The position numbers were made by a program, and so were the translations under genes. A stretch of DNA of 64,000 nucleotides from Sphingobium arseniciresistens (GTDB lineage Bacteria; Pseudomonadota; Alphaproteobacteria; Sphingomonadales; Sphingomonadaceae), in NCBI GenBank assembly GCA_029167225.1, contig JARFNK010000021.1, positions 1 to 64,000 of the forward strand, written 5' to 3'. Shown one piece after another: positions 18,023 to 25,722 of this stretch. Numbering within the stretch: position 1 is the stretch's first letter; every line of letters begins with the position of its first letter. Under the pieces are notes generated by a model. The model did no database searches and had not been told where the DNA came from. It saw only the letters and a list, made by a program, of their open reading frames with translations.

Positions 18023-18160
18023 TTACTCGTCCGTCAGGCCGATGGTTTGGCGAAGGCCACCGACGAAGTCGTCGCGGTCGCCGGAGGGACCCTTGGTCTC
18101 CTCGACGATCGCGCCGAGATCGATCACGTCGCCGTGTTGCTGTTCGTCATTGCGCTCCAT
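18023..18160 (-). CDS. Lasso peptide precursor A1 (45 aa)
   Basis: First gene of the lasso operon. The 23-residue leader begins MERNDEQQHG and contains DVIDLGAIVEETK, with Thr at the penultimate position as in astexin-type leaders. The predicted 22-residue core starts GPSGDRDD and continues FVGGLR, ending TIGLTDE. Gly1-Asp8 ring closure is predicted. The acidic C-terminus resembles the tails I recall for sphingonodin-type peptides (ending in SDD). AGGAG lies 6 nt before the ATG. An upstream Met at 18250 would give 75 residues but lacks a ribosome-binding site and precursor-like sequence. A1 and A2 are clearly duplicates that have diverged in the ring and in the tail. Confidence 0.87.
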   Translation of the reverse strand: MERNDEQQHGDVIDLGAIVEETKGPSGDRDDFVGGLRQTIGLTDE

Positions 18161-18179
18161 GACACGCTCCTCTTGATCC

Positions 18180-18274
18180 GCCGCGAGAATTCGCGGCAGT
18201 CCAACGGTAACCGAAGCAAATCGGGGAATGGTCGGAATATATCCCGACAAAATGGCGCGGTATCCGTGCGCGCC
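18180..18274. promoter_or_regulatory. Operator-like inverted repeats upstream of the lasso precursor operon
   Basis: Three inverted repeats precede the A1 start. The first is GCCGCGA-GAAT-TCGCGGC at 18180-18197. The second is GTCGGAATATATCCCGAC at 18231-18248, an 18-bp near-perfect palindrome with an AT-rich centre. The third is GGCGCG-N9-CGCGCC at 18254-18274. The region lies between the GntR gene and A1 on the same strand and should hold the precursor promoter. The palindromes are plausible binding sites for the adjacent GntR or XRE regulators. Which protein binds which repeat is unknown. Confidence 0.5.
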
Positions 18275-18337
18275 AACTCAACATTCATCGGGAATGCCTC
18301 CCGAGACAGCGAAGCCAATGTATTCTGCCAGTTTTTC

Positions 18338-18976
18338 TTATGTTGGCCGTTGGTGGCGATAGTCCCTAACAGCTTTTTGACGGTGGATTCGCCGGTCGTG
18401 ATAGGCTTCGATCCGCCGGCGAATGTTCTTTTGGACATCCGTTACGGCGGAGTTGGTGAGGGTTCGCAACTCCCTGGCGGCCTCCTTCGTGTCTGTGATT
18501 TCCAAGATCCTCGGATAGTAAAGCCGCTCGTTCATATTGCGAATTGTAGCGATGGCCCTCGGATTGCCGGTGGCTTGCGCAAACGCCAGGAAGATGGCGC
18601 CGGTGTGGGTCGCAAGGTCAATCGCCGTGGTACCGATCGAAGCGCCGGCGAGGCGGTCGAGGGTTTCCCGGAGCATCGATTCCCGGACGCCATGGACCAG
18701 GCTCAGGATCAGATGCATATTCCAGGCGTAAAGGTCGATGAGATCGTCCGGTCCATCGAACGCAATCCTGAACCCACCGTCGGGATGGGGATCGATCAGT
18801 CCTTCCCCCATCAACCGGCAGGCTGCTTCCCTGACCGGAGTCTTGCTCGACCGATAGCGATCGGCAAGTTCGGGCACATCGAGCTTTTCACCGGCCGAGA
18901 AATGCCCAGCGAGATAGTCCGCTCTCAGCGCCTGATAGACGCGCTCCTGCATGATCGGATCGAACGCCGACATCAT
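18338..18976 (-). CDS. GntR/FadR-type transcriptional regulator
   Basis: A 212-aa regulator with an N-terminal winged helix (QERVYQALRADYLAGHFSAGEKLDVPELADRYRSSKTPVREAACRLMGEGLI) of the GntR type, including the characteristic KTPVREA segment. It has an all-helical FCD-like C-terminal effector domain (residues about 85-200), which would bind a small ligand, often a carboxylate. ATG at 18976 overlaps the stop of the upstream XRE gene (TGATG), so the two regulators are co-translated. It lies directly upstream of the lasso precursor genes on the same strand, with 177 bp between, and is the best candidate for their specific control. Confidence 0.82.
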   Translation of the reverse strand: MMSAFDPIMQERVYQALRADYLAGHFSAGEKLDVPELADRYRSSKTPVREAACRLMGEGLIDPHPDGGFRIAFDGPDDLIDLYAWNMHLILSLVHGVRESMLRETLDRLAGASIGTTAIDLATHTGAIFLAFAQATGNPRAIATIRNMNERLYYPRILEITDTKEAARELRTLTNSAVTDVQKNIRRRIEAYHDRRIHRQKAVRDYRHQRPT

Positions 18977-19392
18977 CAGGCCGGTCCGATCGCAAGGGTC
19001 GGGCCATGCCATATAGGCGTCAGCGCTCTGGTCAGTTGGTTGAGCTTGCGCTCCGCGATCACCTCGATGCAAAGCCGTTCGAGATCGCAGAGGTCGCCGG
19101 CAGCGAGCTGCAATGGATAGGACATGCGTTGGCCGGCAAAGAGGAGCGGTATCAGGATATGTCCGGTCGACAGACCGAGACGATAGGCGCAGATCAAATG
19201 ATCATCGAGAGTAGATTTCGGGTTGCCAGACTCAATTTCCCGCAGCCAACGCTCGCCCATACCAAGTTCCCGCGCTAATTGGCGCTGCGTGAGACCGAGT
19301 TTCTTCCGTGCCTCTTCTATCTGTCGCCCGGACTGCAACTTGACGTGCGAGAGCGGACTTTCAGCAACGGAAGCCGCGCATTCGTGCGACAT
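18976..19392 (-). CDS. XRE-family helix-turn-helix regulator
   Basis: A 138-aa protein with a Cro/C1-type helix-turn-helix (GRQIEEARKKLGLTQRQLARELGMGERWLREIESGNPKS, about residues 22-60) followed by a helical C-terminal region of unknown fold. AAGGAGA lies 8 nt before the ATG at 19392. It is translationally coupled to the GntR regulator. I infer that the pair forms a two-regulator cassette controlling the lasso operon, or was inherited with it. Confidence 0.78.
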   Translation of the reverse strand: MSHECAASVAESPLSHVKLQSGRQIEEARKKLGLTQRQLARELGMGERWLREIESGNPKSTLDDHLICAYRLGLSTGHILIPLLFAGQRMSYPLQLAAGDLCDLERLCIEVIAERKLNQLTRALTPIWHGPTLAIGPA

Positions 19393-19514
19393 TTCCGTGT
19401 CTCCTTACGGGAGATTCCGCCCGCCAAGGCCAATCGAGCTTTTATAGCTAGGTGGACATACCACCATGGTCAAGAAGAACCCCAGCCAAATTGTCGGAAC
19501 TGGAGCGGTCAGGT

Positions 19515-19955
19515 CTATGGAATAGTGCGGTTATTGACCTGCGGGCGTCGCAGCGCGGTCTGAGTGCGCTCAAACGCATCCATGAGATCGGCCCCTCTCG
19601 CGTTGGGCAGCTGCTGGAGCGCGAGGAGATAGATCATGCCCAGAGTCGGCGGTTCGCGGTCAGGCGTGGCACGCTGGATCCGATCGACGATGCGCGAGGC
19701 GATGTCCCATAGCCGCTGCGGCGCGCCGACATGGTGCTCTTCATTGCCGCTCAGCCGCGCTTCCCCCAACTCGCCAAGGCGCTCGACGATGGCGCTCGCC
19801 GGAACGGTGTCGAGATAGTTCACCGCGACATGCAGCGTGGTCCCCCACGCGATGAGGCAGCGAGTCGTGCGAATAAGATGGCAATGCGAGTCGATAAAGA
19901 CATCCATGCCGGCCGGGGACAGCCGGAGTTTGAAGCTGCGTGTTGCTCGGCCCAT
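19515..19955 (-). CDS. Conserved-looking hypothetical protein (146 aa)
   Basis: Not recognised as a named family. A very good AGGAGGT ribosome-binding site 8 nt before the ATG, and balanced hydrophobic and charged composition, argue that it is real. Visible features are a basic N-terminus (MGRATRSFKLRLSP), a His/Cys-rich segment (FIDSHCHLIRTTRC) and a helical second half. It lies upstream of, and divergent from, the conjugation operon, with 350 bp between, where an element regulator often sits, but it has no clear DNA-binding motif. Confidence 0.6.
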   Translation of the reverse strand: MGRATRSFKLRLSPAGMDVFIDSHCHLIRTTRCLIAWGTTLHVAVNYLDTVPASAIVERLGELGEARLSGNEEHHVGAPQRLWDIASRIVDRIQRATPDREPPTLGMIYLLALQQLPNARGADLMDAFERTQTALRRPQVNNRTIP

Positions 19956-20305
19956 CTGCGTTCCACCTCCTCTCTTTCGGTATCTGCCGCCTCTTTGAGT
20001 GCGAAAATCGGTCCATTTTTACGCCAATTTTGAACAAATCGGCACTGAAGTGCCGATCAACGCCATTTCGTGCCTATTCTGCGCCTGACCGCCGTTTGCA
20101 TTCAAATTGCGGACTTTTCAGCTTTCTTTCGCCGGATCGGCACTTCAATGCCCTCCCTATTGCGGACCTTTCGAGGCGCCGTCATTTCTCGTGCCGCACC
20201 GGATCGACGGTCATCGGCAGCCCCGGCTGAAGCCCGAATACAGTCGGTCCGCACCAGCCAACCCGAAATTCAAGCGCCGTCCCGCGCCACGAGGAGACTT
20301 GTCCT
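19956..20305. promoter_or_regulatory. Divergent promoter region upstream of the conjugation operon
   Basis: A 350-bp AT-richer stretch between the 146-aa gene (left) and the first tra-operon gene (right). It contains the perfect inverted repeat at 20038-20057 and a partial copy at 20136-20152. A repeated ATTGCGGAC element occurs at about 20106 and again about 50 bp downstream. No gene was seen. It is the only sizeable intergenic gap before the 25-kb tra operon, so the main transfer promoter is probably here. Confidence 0.5.
20038..20057. promoter_or_regulatory. Operator-like palindrome before the tra operon
   Basis: ATCGGCACT-GA-AGTGCCGAT is a perfect 9-bp inverted repeat with a 2-bp centre. 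A half-conserved second copy, ATCGGCACT-TC-AATGCC, occurs at 20136-20152, 98 bp downstream. Two related sites in the only promoter-sized gap suggest a dimeric repressor of transfer, possibly one of the HTH regulators in the window. Confidence 0.55.
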
Positions 20306-20614
20306 ATGAACATGCGCCCCCATTCCGGGCTTGCCGTGATGCTGCCGCTGGCCCTGCTGGCCGCACCCGCCCAGGCCCAGGACAATCCCCGCGACGCGGA
20401 GGCCTATCCCTGCGATCAGCGCGGCGACCTGACGGTCGTCCAGGATGGTCCGAGCTATTCGATCCGTCCCCGACTGGTCGTGGCGCAGGCCCCCTCGCCC
20501 ACCAACACCACGGCGACCGCGATCTCCATCGGAACCGCCCTCAAGGTCGACTCGCGTATTTTCGCGCAAGCCGGCGGTCTCGTGAAGGAGGCTTCCCATG
20601 CGCCGCGCCGCTGA
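20306..20614 (+). CDS. Small exported protein, first gene of the tra operon
   Basis: A 102-aa protein with a signal peptide (SGLAVMLPLALLAAPAQA) and a short mature part with one Cys (AYPCDQRGDL) and no recognised domain. GAGGAG precedes the ATG. Its 3' end overlaps the DsbC gene by 17 bp, showing that it belongs to the operon. It may be a periplasmic accessory factor of the conjugation apparatus. Function unknown. Confidence 0.65.
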   Translation: MNMRPHSGLAVMLPLALLAAPAQAQDNPRDAEAYPCDQRGDLTVVQDGPSYSIRPRLVVAQAPSPTNTTATAISIGTALKVDSRIFAQAGGLVKEASHAPRR

Positions 20615-21374
20615 GCTGCTTGGCGCGGCGATGCTGGTGCTGGCGACGCCGGCATTTGCCCAAGATGCGCCGGCGGGCCCCGCGACCAGTGAGCCGCTCG
20701 CCGCCGCCGCGGCAGATGCCGAGCGCGAGCTGCGCCAGACCTTCACCAACCTCACCTTCGAGGATTTCGGTCCTGCGCCCGTGAAGGGGCCAATCTATCA
20801 GGCGAGCGCGGGCGGACGCATCATCTATTTCGCGCCGGAAAGCGGGCACCTGCTTTTCGCCGCGGTCTATGACCGCAACGGGCTCAACGTCACCGCCCTC
20901 GCGCAGGATGCCAATGCCCGCAAACGACTCGCCGCGATCGACCCGGCCGATGCGCTGCTGATCGGCCCGGCCGGTGCGCCCAAGGTGATCGAGTTCACGG
21001 ACCCCGACTGCCCCTATTGCCAGGCGCTCGAACGCTTCTGGCTGGCCAAGGCCGCCGAGGGCAAGCCGGTGCAGCGCCTCATCTACTTCGTGAGCGGCAT
21101 CCATCCCGAAGCCGCGGCGAAAGCGGAGCATATCCTCTGCTCGCCCGACAAGGAGGCGACCTTCAAGGCCATCTATGCGGGCGCGAGGCCGGCGACGCTT
21201 CTCAAATGTGCGACCGGGCATGACAAGGTCGCCAAGGATGCGGCCACCGTTCGCAAGATGGGGATCAGCGGCACGCCGACCCTGTTCGTCGACGGCAAGC
21301 TGGTCTCGGGCTTCCAGCAGGCGGAACTCCAGGCCTTTGTCGATCAGAAGGGAAGCGCCGGTGTGCGCCCCTGA
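20598..21374 (+). CDS. dsbC: DsbC-like thiol:disulfide interchange protein
   Basis: A 258-aa periplasmic disulfide isomerase. A signal peptide (LLGAAMLVLATPAFA) precedes an N-terminal dimerisation-like region (residues about 40-120) and a thioredoxin fold with active site CPYC (in FTDPDCPYCQAL). The cis-proline loop is ISGTPTLFVDG, and a second Cys pair (HILCSPDK, LLKCATGH) is typical of DsbC/G. It would isomerise disulfides in the Cys-rich transfer proteins encoded downstream (TraU, TraN, TraH). A dedicated DsbC is common in F-type operons. Confidence 0.88.
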   Translation: MRRAAELLGAAMLVLATPAFAQDAPAGPATSEPLAAAAADAERELRQTFTNLTFEDFGPAPVKGPIYQASAGGRIIYFAPESGHLLFAAVYDRNGLNVTALAQDANARKRLAAIDPADALLIGPAGAPKVIEFTDPDCPYCQALERFWLAKAAEGKPVQRLIYFVSGIHPEAAAKAEHILCSPDKEATFKAIYAGARPATLLKCATGHDKVAKDAATVRKMGISGTPTLFVDGKLVSGFQQAELQAFVDQKGSAGVRP

Positions 21375-21600
21375 GCCTCGCGTGGCAGCGGGCATCGTCC
21401 GCTCGCGCCCTTTCCATCTGGCGGGCCTCACGACCGCTCGCGGCAGCCGCTCGAAGGAGCGCGCGCCCGGCGGTTCGAGGGCCGAGATGCCGGCGGCCGT
21501 GCTCTTGTGGAGCCGTCCAGAACTGCCGTCGGCCGGACACGATTTCGATCGCAGCCGGCAGGCATGTCTTCGGACGGCTCCTTTCTTGAGGAGACCATCA

Positions 21601-21978
21601 ATGCTCAAACTGCTTCGCCTGCAGGGCTTCGGCTCGGCCTATCTGGCCGGGAGGGGGTCCTTTCTCGAACGGCTGCGGAGCCGGACGCTCACCACCCTCG
21701 ACGCCGCCCTTCTGCTGCTGGTGGCGGCGCTCGCCGGCACGGGCGTCGCCCACGCCTTCGCGGCGCCGGCGGCGGGCGACCTCGGCTATGACATCTACGA
21801 CATCGTGGTCAACCAGGGCGTCAAGGGTCCGCTCGGCTTCGTGGGCGGCGTCGCCGCCTTCCTGTTCGGGGTCTCGCGGCTCTTCTCCAACATCATGATC
21901 GGCATCCCGACGATCGTGGCGGCGGTCTGCCTGATCAAGGCGGACTCGATCCTCCAGACCTTCGGCATGGTGATCTGA
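21601..21978 (+). CDS. Probable conjugative pilin (TraA-like)
   Basis: A 125-aa protein in the place of the pilin gene, directly before traL. A long positively charged N-terminal extension (about 50 residues including ALLLLVAALAGTGVAHAFA) looks like the long TraA leader. The mature part has two hydrophobic segments (GFVGGVAAFLFGVSRLF and IGIPTIVAAVCLIKA) separated by a short basic loop, as in F pilin. GAGGAG lies 7 nt before the ATG. The name rests on position and topology, not on sequence identity I can verify. The 226 bp before it contain no gene. Confidence 0.68.
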   Translation: MLKLLRLQGFGSAYLAGRGSFLERLRSRTLTTLDAALLLLVAALAGTGVAHAFAAPAAGDLGYDIYDIVVNQGVKGPLGFVGGVAAFLFGVSRLFSNIMIGIPTIVAAVCLIKADSILQTFGMVI

Positions 21979-22067
21979 GCCTCGGCGCGCCGCGCCGGGC
22001 CTCCGGCCAGGCGCGCCTTTCGAGACGGGGGGCGGTGGTCGCCTCTCGGAAATCACGCTGATGCGTG

Positions 22068-22355
22068 ATGAAGCAAGGGAGAAGGACGTTGGATGAACGT
22101 CTTCCGCAGTTCCTGCACCGGCCGGTCCAGATCCTCTGGTTCGACAGTCAGGAGTTCATCGTCGTGATGAGCACGATCTTCGTCGCGGTCATCGTCGGCG
22201 GGATCATCGGCTGGGCGCTCATTGGCGTTCTTCTCCTCTTCATTCCCTGGAAGCGCACCAAGCCGCGCGGATTCATCCCGCATCTGGCCTGGCGCTGGGG
22301 CCTCACGCGCTTCCGTCACTATCCGGGTCCGACCCAGACCCGCTTTTTCGAGTAG
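22068..22355 (+). CDS. traL: TraL, type IV secretion inner-membrane protein
   Basis: A 95-aa protein with the TraL signature: LPQFLHRPVQILWFDSQEF, then a membrane hairpin (VVMSTIFVAVIVGGIIGWALIGVLLLF), and a basic C-terminus ending TRFRHYPGPTQTRFFE. TraL is a small core protein (VirB3-like) needed for pilus assembly. The ribosome-binding site is unclear: ATG at 22068 follows a GTG, and a TTG at 22089 with GGGAGAAGG upstream is an alternative. It lies 5 bp before traE. Confidence 0.88.
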   Translation: MKQGRRTLDERLPQFLHRPVQILWFDSQEFIVVMSTIFVAVIVGGIIGWALIGVLLLFIPWKRTKPRGFIPHLAWRWGLTRFRHYPGPTQTRFFE

Positions 22356-22360
22356 AGCGC

Positions 22361-22996
22361 ATGGGGCATCCTTTCCGACGTAAAGCCGCGACCGACATGA
22401 TCGGCGACACGCGCCCGAGCTGGCATCTGCACCGCTATCTCCAAGGCTCCGCGAACCTGTTCGAGGAGAACCGGCTGCTCAAGTTTGCGATCATCGGCCT
22501 GTTCGGCATTACCGCGGTGCTGGGGACCGTCCTCTATACCTCGAACCAAAACAGTCGCACGGTGATCGTGCCCTTCGGTTCGGGCGGCGATCTCTATGTG
22601 ACCGGGAACAAGCCGTCACAGGCGTATCTGCGCACGATCACGTTCAACATCGTCAGCCTGTCCGGCACCTATTCTGCCTATTCCGCTGATCGCCAGTTCC
22701 AGGAGCTGCTGACGATCGTCCATCCGAGCAGCTATAACGGCCTGCGCGACAGCCTCAGCCGGCTGCTGGATGAACTCAGCAACAATCCCACGCTGTCGAT
22801 CGCGACCTACATCCGCGGCGATCAGCCCGTCACCTATACGAGCAGCGAGATCGTCGTGCCCGTCGAGAAGGTGCGCGTGATCGGCGGCGTGATCCGCAAG
22901 TTCCGGGGCGATCTGCACATCCGATACGCGCTCGAGAACGGCCGCTTCTGGCTGACCGCCCTTCAGGAGGAGAATTTCAATGCCGATGTCCGGTAA
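22361..22996 (+). CDS. traE: TraE, type IV secretion pilus assembly protein
   Basis: A 211-aa VirB5/VirB8-like assembly protein. A short cytoplasmic N-terminus is followed by one membrane helix (LLKFAIIGLFGITAVLGTVLY) and a periplasmic domain. The domain has the TraE pattern VSGNKPSQAYLR-like (here VTGNKPSQAYL), then TFNIVSLSGTYSAYSADRQFQELL and a C-terminal beta-rich part (VRVIGGVIRKFRGDLHIRY). Its 3' end overlaps traK by 17 bp. Confidence 0.9.
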   Translation: MGHPFRRKAATDMIGDTRPSWHLHRYLQGSANLFEENRLLKFAIIGLFGITAVLGTVLYTSNQNSRTVIVPFGSGGDLYVTGNKPSQAYLRTITFNIVSLSGTYSAYSADRQFQELLTIVHPSSYNGLRDSLSRLLDELSNNPTLSIATYIRGDQPVTYTSSEIVVPVEKVRVIGGVIRKFRGDLHIRYALENGRFWLTALQEENFNADVR

Positions 22997-23762
22997 GCGA
23001 AGCCGTGTCGGCCCGTTGTGGCTTGCCTGCTTCATGACGCTGCTTTCGGCGTCCTCCACCACCCTCGCCCAATCGATCGCGGCGCTGCCTGACCAGACCA
23101 GCCGGATCCGGCTGTCGAACCGGGACGTGAACCATGTCGTGTGCGTCGGCGGCGAGATCGACGACGTCAGATTCTCGGCCGAAAAGGGCCTGGCGGTCGA
23201 GCGCGGCGGGTCGGACGCCTGGATCAAGTTCCTGGTGCTCGAAACCGACGATGCCGGCGCGAAGACCCGCAGCTATGTGACGACGCCTTCGGAGTTTTTC
23301 GTCTCCTGCAATGGCGCCATCTACCCGCTCTACGCCGAACCGGCCGACATTCCGGCGCAGACTGTCACGCTGATGCCGGGCACCGCGCAGCGGGCTCGGG
23401 CGAACGACGCGCTGCTGGGGCCGCTGGTCGAGGAGGAGCGCGCGGTCGGAATCGCGCTGGCCATTCTGCAGGACCGGGTGCCTGCGTCCTTTTCGGAGGT
23501 TGCGCCGGCGAGCGCCCCGCTGATGATCGCCGACGTGCCAACGGTCTCGCTCACCGAGCGCCGACGCCTTGAGATCGAGGGCGCGGGGCTGTCGGTCAGC
23601 GAATATCTGGTCAGGGCAAATACCGCGGTGACGCTCGACGAACGCGACTTTCTCGATGGCGCGCTGGGGTCGGACATCTTCTCGATCACGCTCGATCGCC
23701 TGAGCCTGGCTCCGGCTGAGACCGCGCGGCTGATCGTCGTGCGGCGGAGTATCCAGCAATGA
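22980..23762 (+). CDS. traK: TraK, type IV secretion outer-membrane core protein
   Basis: A 260-aa VirB9-like protein. A signal peptide (WLACFMTLLSASSTTLAQ) is followed by a beta-rich domain beginning with the secretin-like pattern SRIRLSNRDVNHVVCVGGEI and, later, YVTTPSEFFVSCNGAIYPLYAEPADIPAQTV. With TraB and TraV it forms the envelope-spanning core. It overlaps traB by 4 bp (ATGA), so the two are translationally coupled. Confidence 0.9.
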   Translation: MPMSGKRSRVGPLWLACFMTLLSASSTTLAQSIAALPDQTSRIRLSNRDVNHVVCVGGEIDDVRFSAEKGLAVERGGSDAWIKFLVLETDDAGAKTRSYVTTPSEFFVSCNGAIYPLYAEPADIPAQTVTLMPGTAQRARANDALLGPLVEEERAVGIALAILQDRVPASFSEVAPASAPLMIADVPTVSLTERRRLEIEGAGLSVSEYLVRANTAVTLDERDFLDGALGSDIFSITLDRLSLAPAETARLIVVRRSIQQ

Positions 23763-25063
23763 GCCCCGAAAACGCCTCCGGCCCCGATAAGGGCGCCCCT
23801 TTGCCCCCGGCCGATCCGCGCGACGTCCATGACGACGTTTCTCTCCGTCCCGCACTTTTCGATCTGCGCGCGCAATGGGAGCGGCTGACGTCTGACCAGA
23901 AACTGCGCGCCAAGCAGCTCGGCGTGGTCTCGACGATCGCGCTGCTCGGCATCGGTCTCTACACGGCGTCTTCGCATGGCGGCAAGGAACCGCCCAAGCC
24001 GCCCGAAGCCTCCAAGCTCGACATGGGCGCGGGGCTGCGTGGCGACAGCCTTGAAGTAAAGCTGCGCGGCGATCTGCAGAAGATCCTCGATGGGCAGACG
24101 CTGCTCGGCGACCGTGTCACGGCGATCGAGGAGGGCAAGGTCGTTCCCGGCACCGCAGGCGCCGTTCATGGCCCGGCGCCGACCGCCGAGGACGGACTCC
24201 CGCCGGCATTGCCGGGGGATGCGCCGGCCTATCCGCCGTCGCCGCCCGAAGCGAAGGCCGAGGCGGACAAAGTGCCAGCGCCGCCCGCCGCGCCGACGGC
24301 ACCCCCCGCCCCGCCTGCGCCTCCAACCGAACGGCAGGTCGGCGCGATCGGTGCGGCCACCACGGCAGTCGCGGCGGAAGGAGGCGCGGCCGGCGGGGCG
24401 CGATCAAAAAAAGCGACCAGGACAATCTATTTGCCACCTGGTTTCATGAAAGCGCGACTGCTGACCGGCATCGACGCGCTCGCGAGCCGGGACGCGACCA
24501 GTAACCCCGAACCGATCATCGCGCGGGTCCAGGCGCCAGCGGTGCTCCCGAACGACGTGAAGGCGAACCTTGCGGGTTGCTTCGTCATCGGCAACGCGAC
24601 GGGCAGCCTCGCCAAGGAGCGAGTCGAGATCCAGCTCGTCTCGATCTCGTGCGTCGATTTCGACGAACATGCCGTTGTCGATCAGGCGATCAAAGGCTTC
24701 TTCGTCGATGCCGATGGCAAGAAAGGCCTGTCGGGCAAAGTGGTGACCCGGGCCGGCGCGACGCTCGCTCGATCGTTCATCGCAGGCACCATTTCCGGCA
24801 TCGCCCAATCGGTCGAGAACACCTTCGGCGACGTCTCGACCTCCGCGCTCGGCAGCGTCCGCACGCTCGACGCCGGAGATGCGGCCAAGTCCGGCATTGC
24901 CGGGGGCCTGTCCAAGTCCTCGGATAAGCTGACCGATTTCTATCTGGACCTAGCCCGCCAGGCGGGGCCCGTCGTCGAAGTCGGCGCCGCCAAGGATGTG
25001 GTCGTCGTCGTGCAGGAGGGCCTCGCCCTCGAAATCAAGCCAACGGTCGGGAGCAAGTTCTGA
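23759..25063 (+). CDS. traB: TraB, type IV secretion core scaffold (VirB10-like)
   Basis: A 434-aa protein linking inner and outer membrane. It has a cytoplasmic N-terminus, one membrane span (LGVVSTIALLGIGLYTAS, about 55-73) and a long proline-rich periplasmic linker (about 145-195). The C-terminal VirB10-type domain begins IYLPPGFMKARLLTGIDA and continues NLAGCFVIGNATGSLAKERVEIQL, with KGFFVDADGKKGLSGKVV. It is followed by a TGATG overlap with traV. Confidence 0.92.
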   Translation: MSPENASGPDKGAPLPPADPRDVHDDVSLRPALFDLRAQWERLTSDQKLRAKQLGVVSTIALLGIGLYTASSHGGKEPPKPPEASKLDMGAGLRGDSLEVKLRGDLQKILDGQTLLGDRVTAIEEGKVVPGTAGAVHGPAPTAEDGLPPALPGDAPAYPPSPPEAKAEADKVPAPPAAPTAPPAPPAPPTERQVGAIGAATTAVAAEGGAAGGARSKKATRTIYLPPGFMKARLLTGIDALASRDATSNPEPIIARVQAPAVLPNDVKANLAGCFVIGNATGSLAKERVEIQLVSISCVDFDEHAVVDQAIKGFFVDADGKKGLSGKVVTRAGATLARSFIAGTISGIAQSVENTFGDVSTSALGSVRTLDAGDAAKSGIAGGLSKSSDKLTDFYLDLARQAGPVVEVGAAKDVVVVVQEGLALEIKPTVGSKF

Positions 25064-25722
25064 TGCGCCCGATTGTCTCCAGCCAAGGAACGCCCCCCAT
25101 GCCGATCTCCGGTTTGCGCCCTCCGCTGCGCGTCATGCTCGCCCTTTCCGCGATCGTCGGACTCTCGGGCTGCGCCACGGTCGGCTCGATGATGTCACCC
25201 TATTCCGAGAAGTTCGATTGCAAGAACAAGGATCACGGCCAGTGCATCCACCCGGAAAAGGCCTATGAGGATGCTGTCGCCGGGGTGGTATCCAAGTCCG
25301 ATCCGGCAGTCACCAATGACAAGAAAATGCTGCGCGGCACGGCAGCGGAAAATGGCGGCAAGCCCGCCAAATCGGGCAAGGTCGTCGCGGGCGGCTCTGC
25401 TTATGGCAGCTATAAGGACAGCGTCTATCGCGAGTTGAAGGGGCTGATCGATGCGCCGGTGACACCGATGCTCAAGCCCGCGCGCACGGTGCGGACGCTG
25501 ATCCTTCCCTATGCCGACCGGCAGCGGCCAGATCGCCTCTATATGCCGCGCTACGTCTATTCGGTGGTGGACAAGCCGGTATGGGTCGTGGGCGGAACCT
25601 TGGTGTCCTCACCCAGCCAGGCATCGAAGGCGCCCGTGCTCGGCCAAGTCAAGGAACAGGCAGCCGCGCCGGGCGATACGCCCGACGCGCCCCAGCCCGC
25701 TCTGCCGGAACCCCGGCCATGA
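25063..25722 (+). CDS. traV: TraV, outer-membrane lipoprotein of the conjugation core
   Basis: A 219-aa lipoprotein (VirB7-like). The lipobox LSGC lies near residue 36, followed by the TraV motif MSPYSEKFDCKNKDHGQCIHPEKAYEDAV with two Cys. The C-terminal half has TLILPYADRQRPDRLYMPRYVYSVVDKPVWV and a proline-rich end. A second in-frame Met 13 codons later is a possible start. The gene overlaps traC by 4 bp (ATGA). Confidence 0.9.
   Translation: MRPIVSSQGTPPMPISGLRPPLRVMLALSAIVGLSGCATVGSMMSPYSEKFDCKNKDHGQCIHPEKAYEDAVAGVVSKSDPAVTNDKKMLRGTAAENGGKPAKSGKVVAGGSAYGSYKDSVYRELKGLIDAPVTPMLKPARTVRTLILPYADRQRPDRLYMPRYVYSVVDKPVWVVGGTLVSSPSQASKAPVLGQVKEQAAAPGDTPDAPQPALPEPRP

Noticed and set aside
18023-18250. 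75-residue version of the first lasso precursor
   Set aside because: The upstream 30 codons lack a ribosome-binding site, whereas AGGAG lies just before the internal ATG and gives a normal-length leader.
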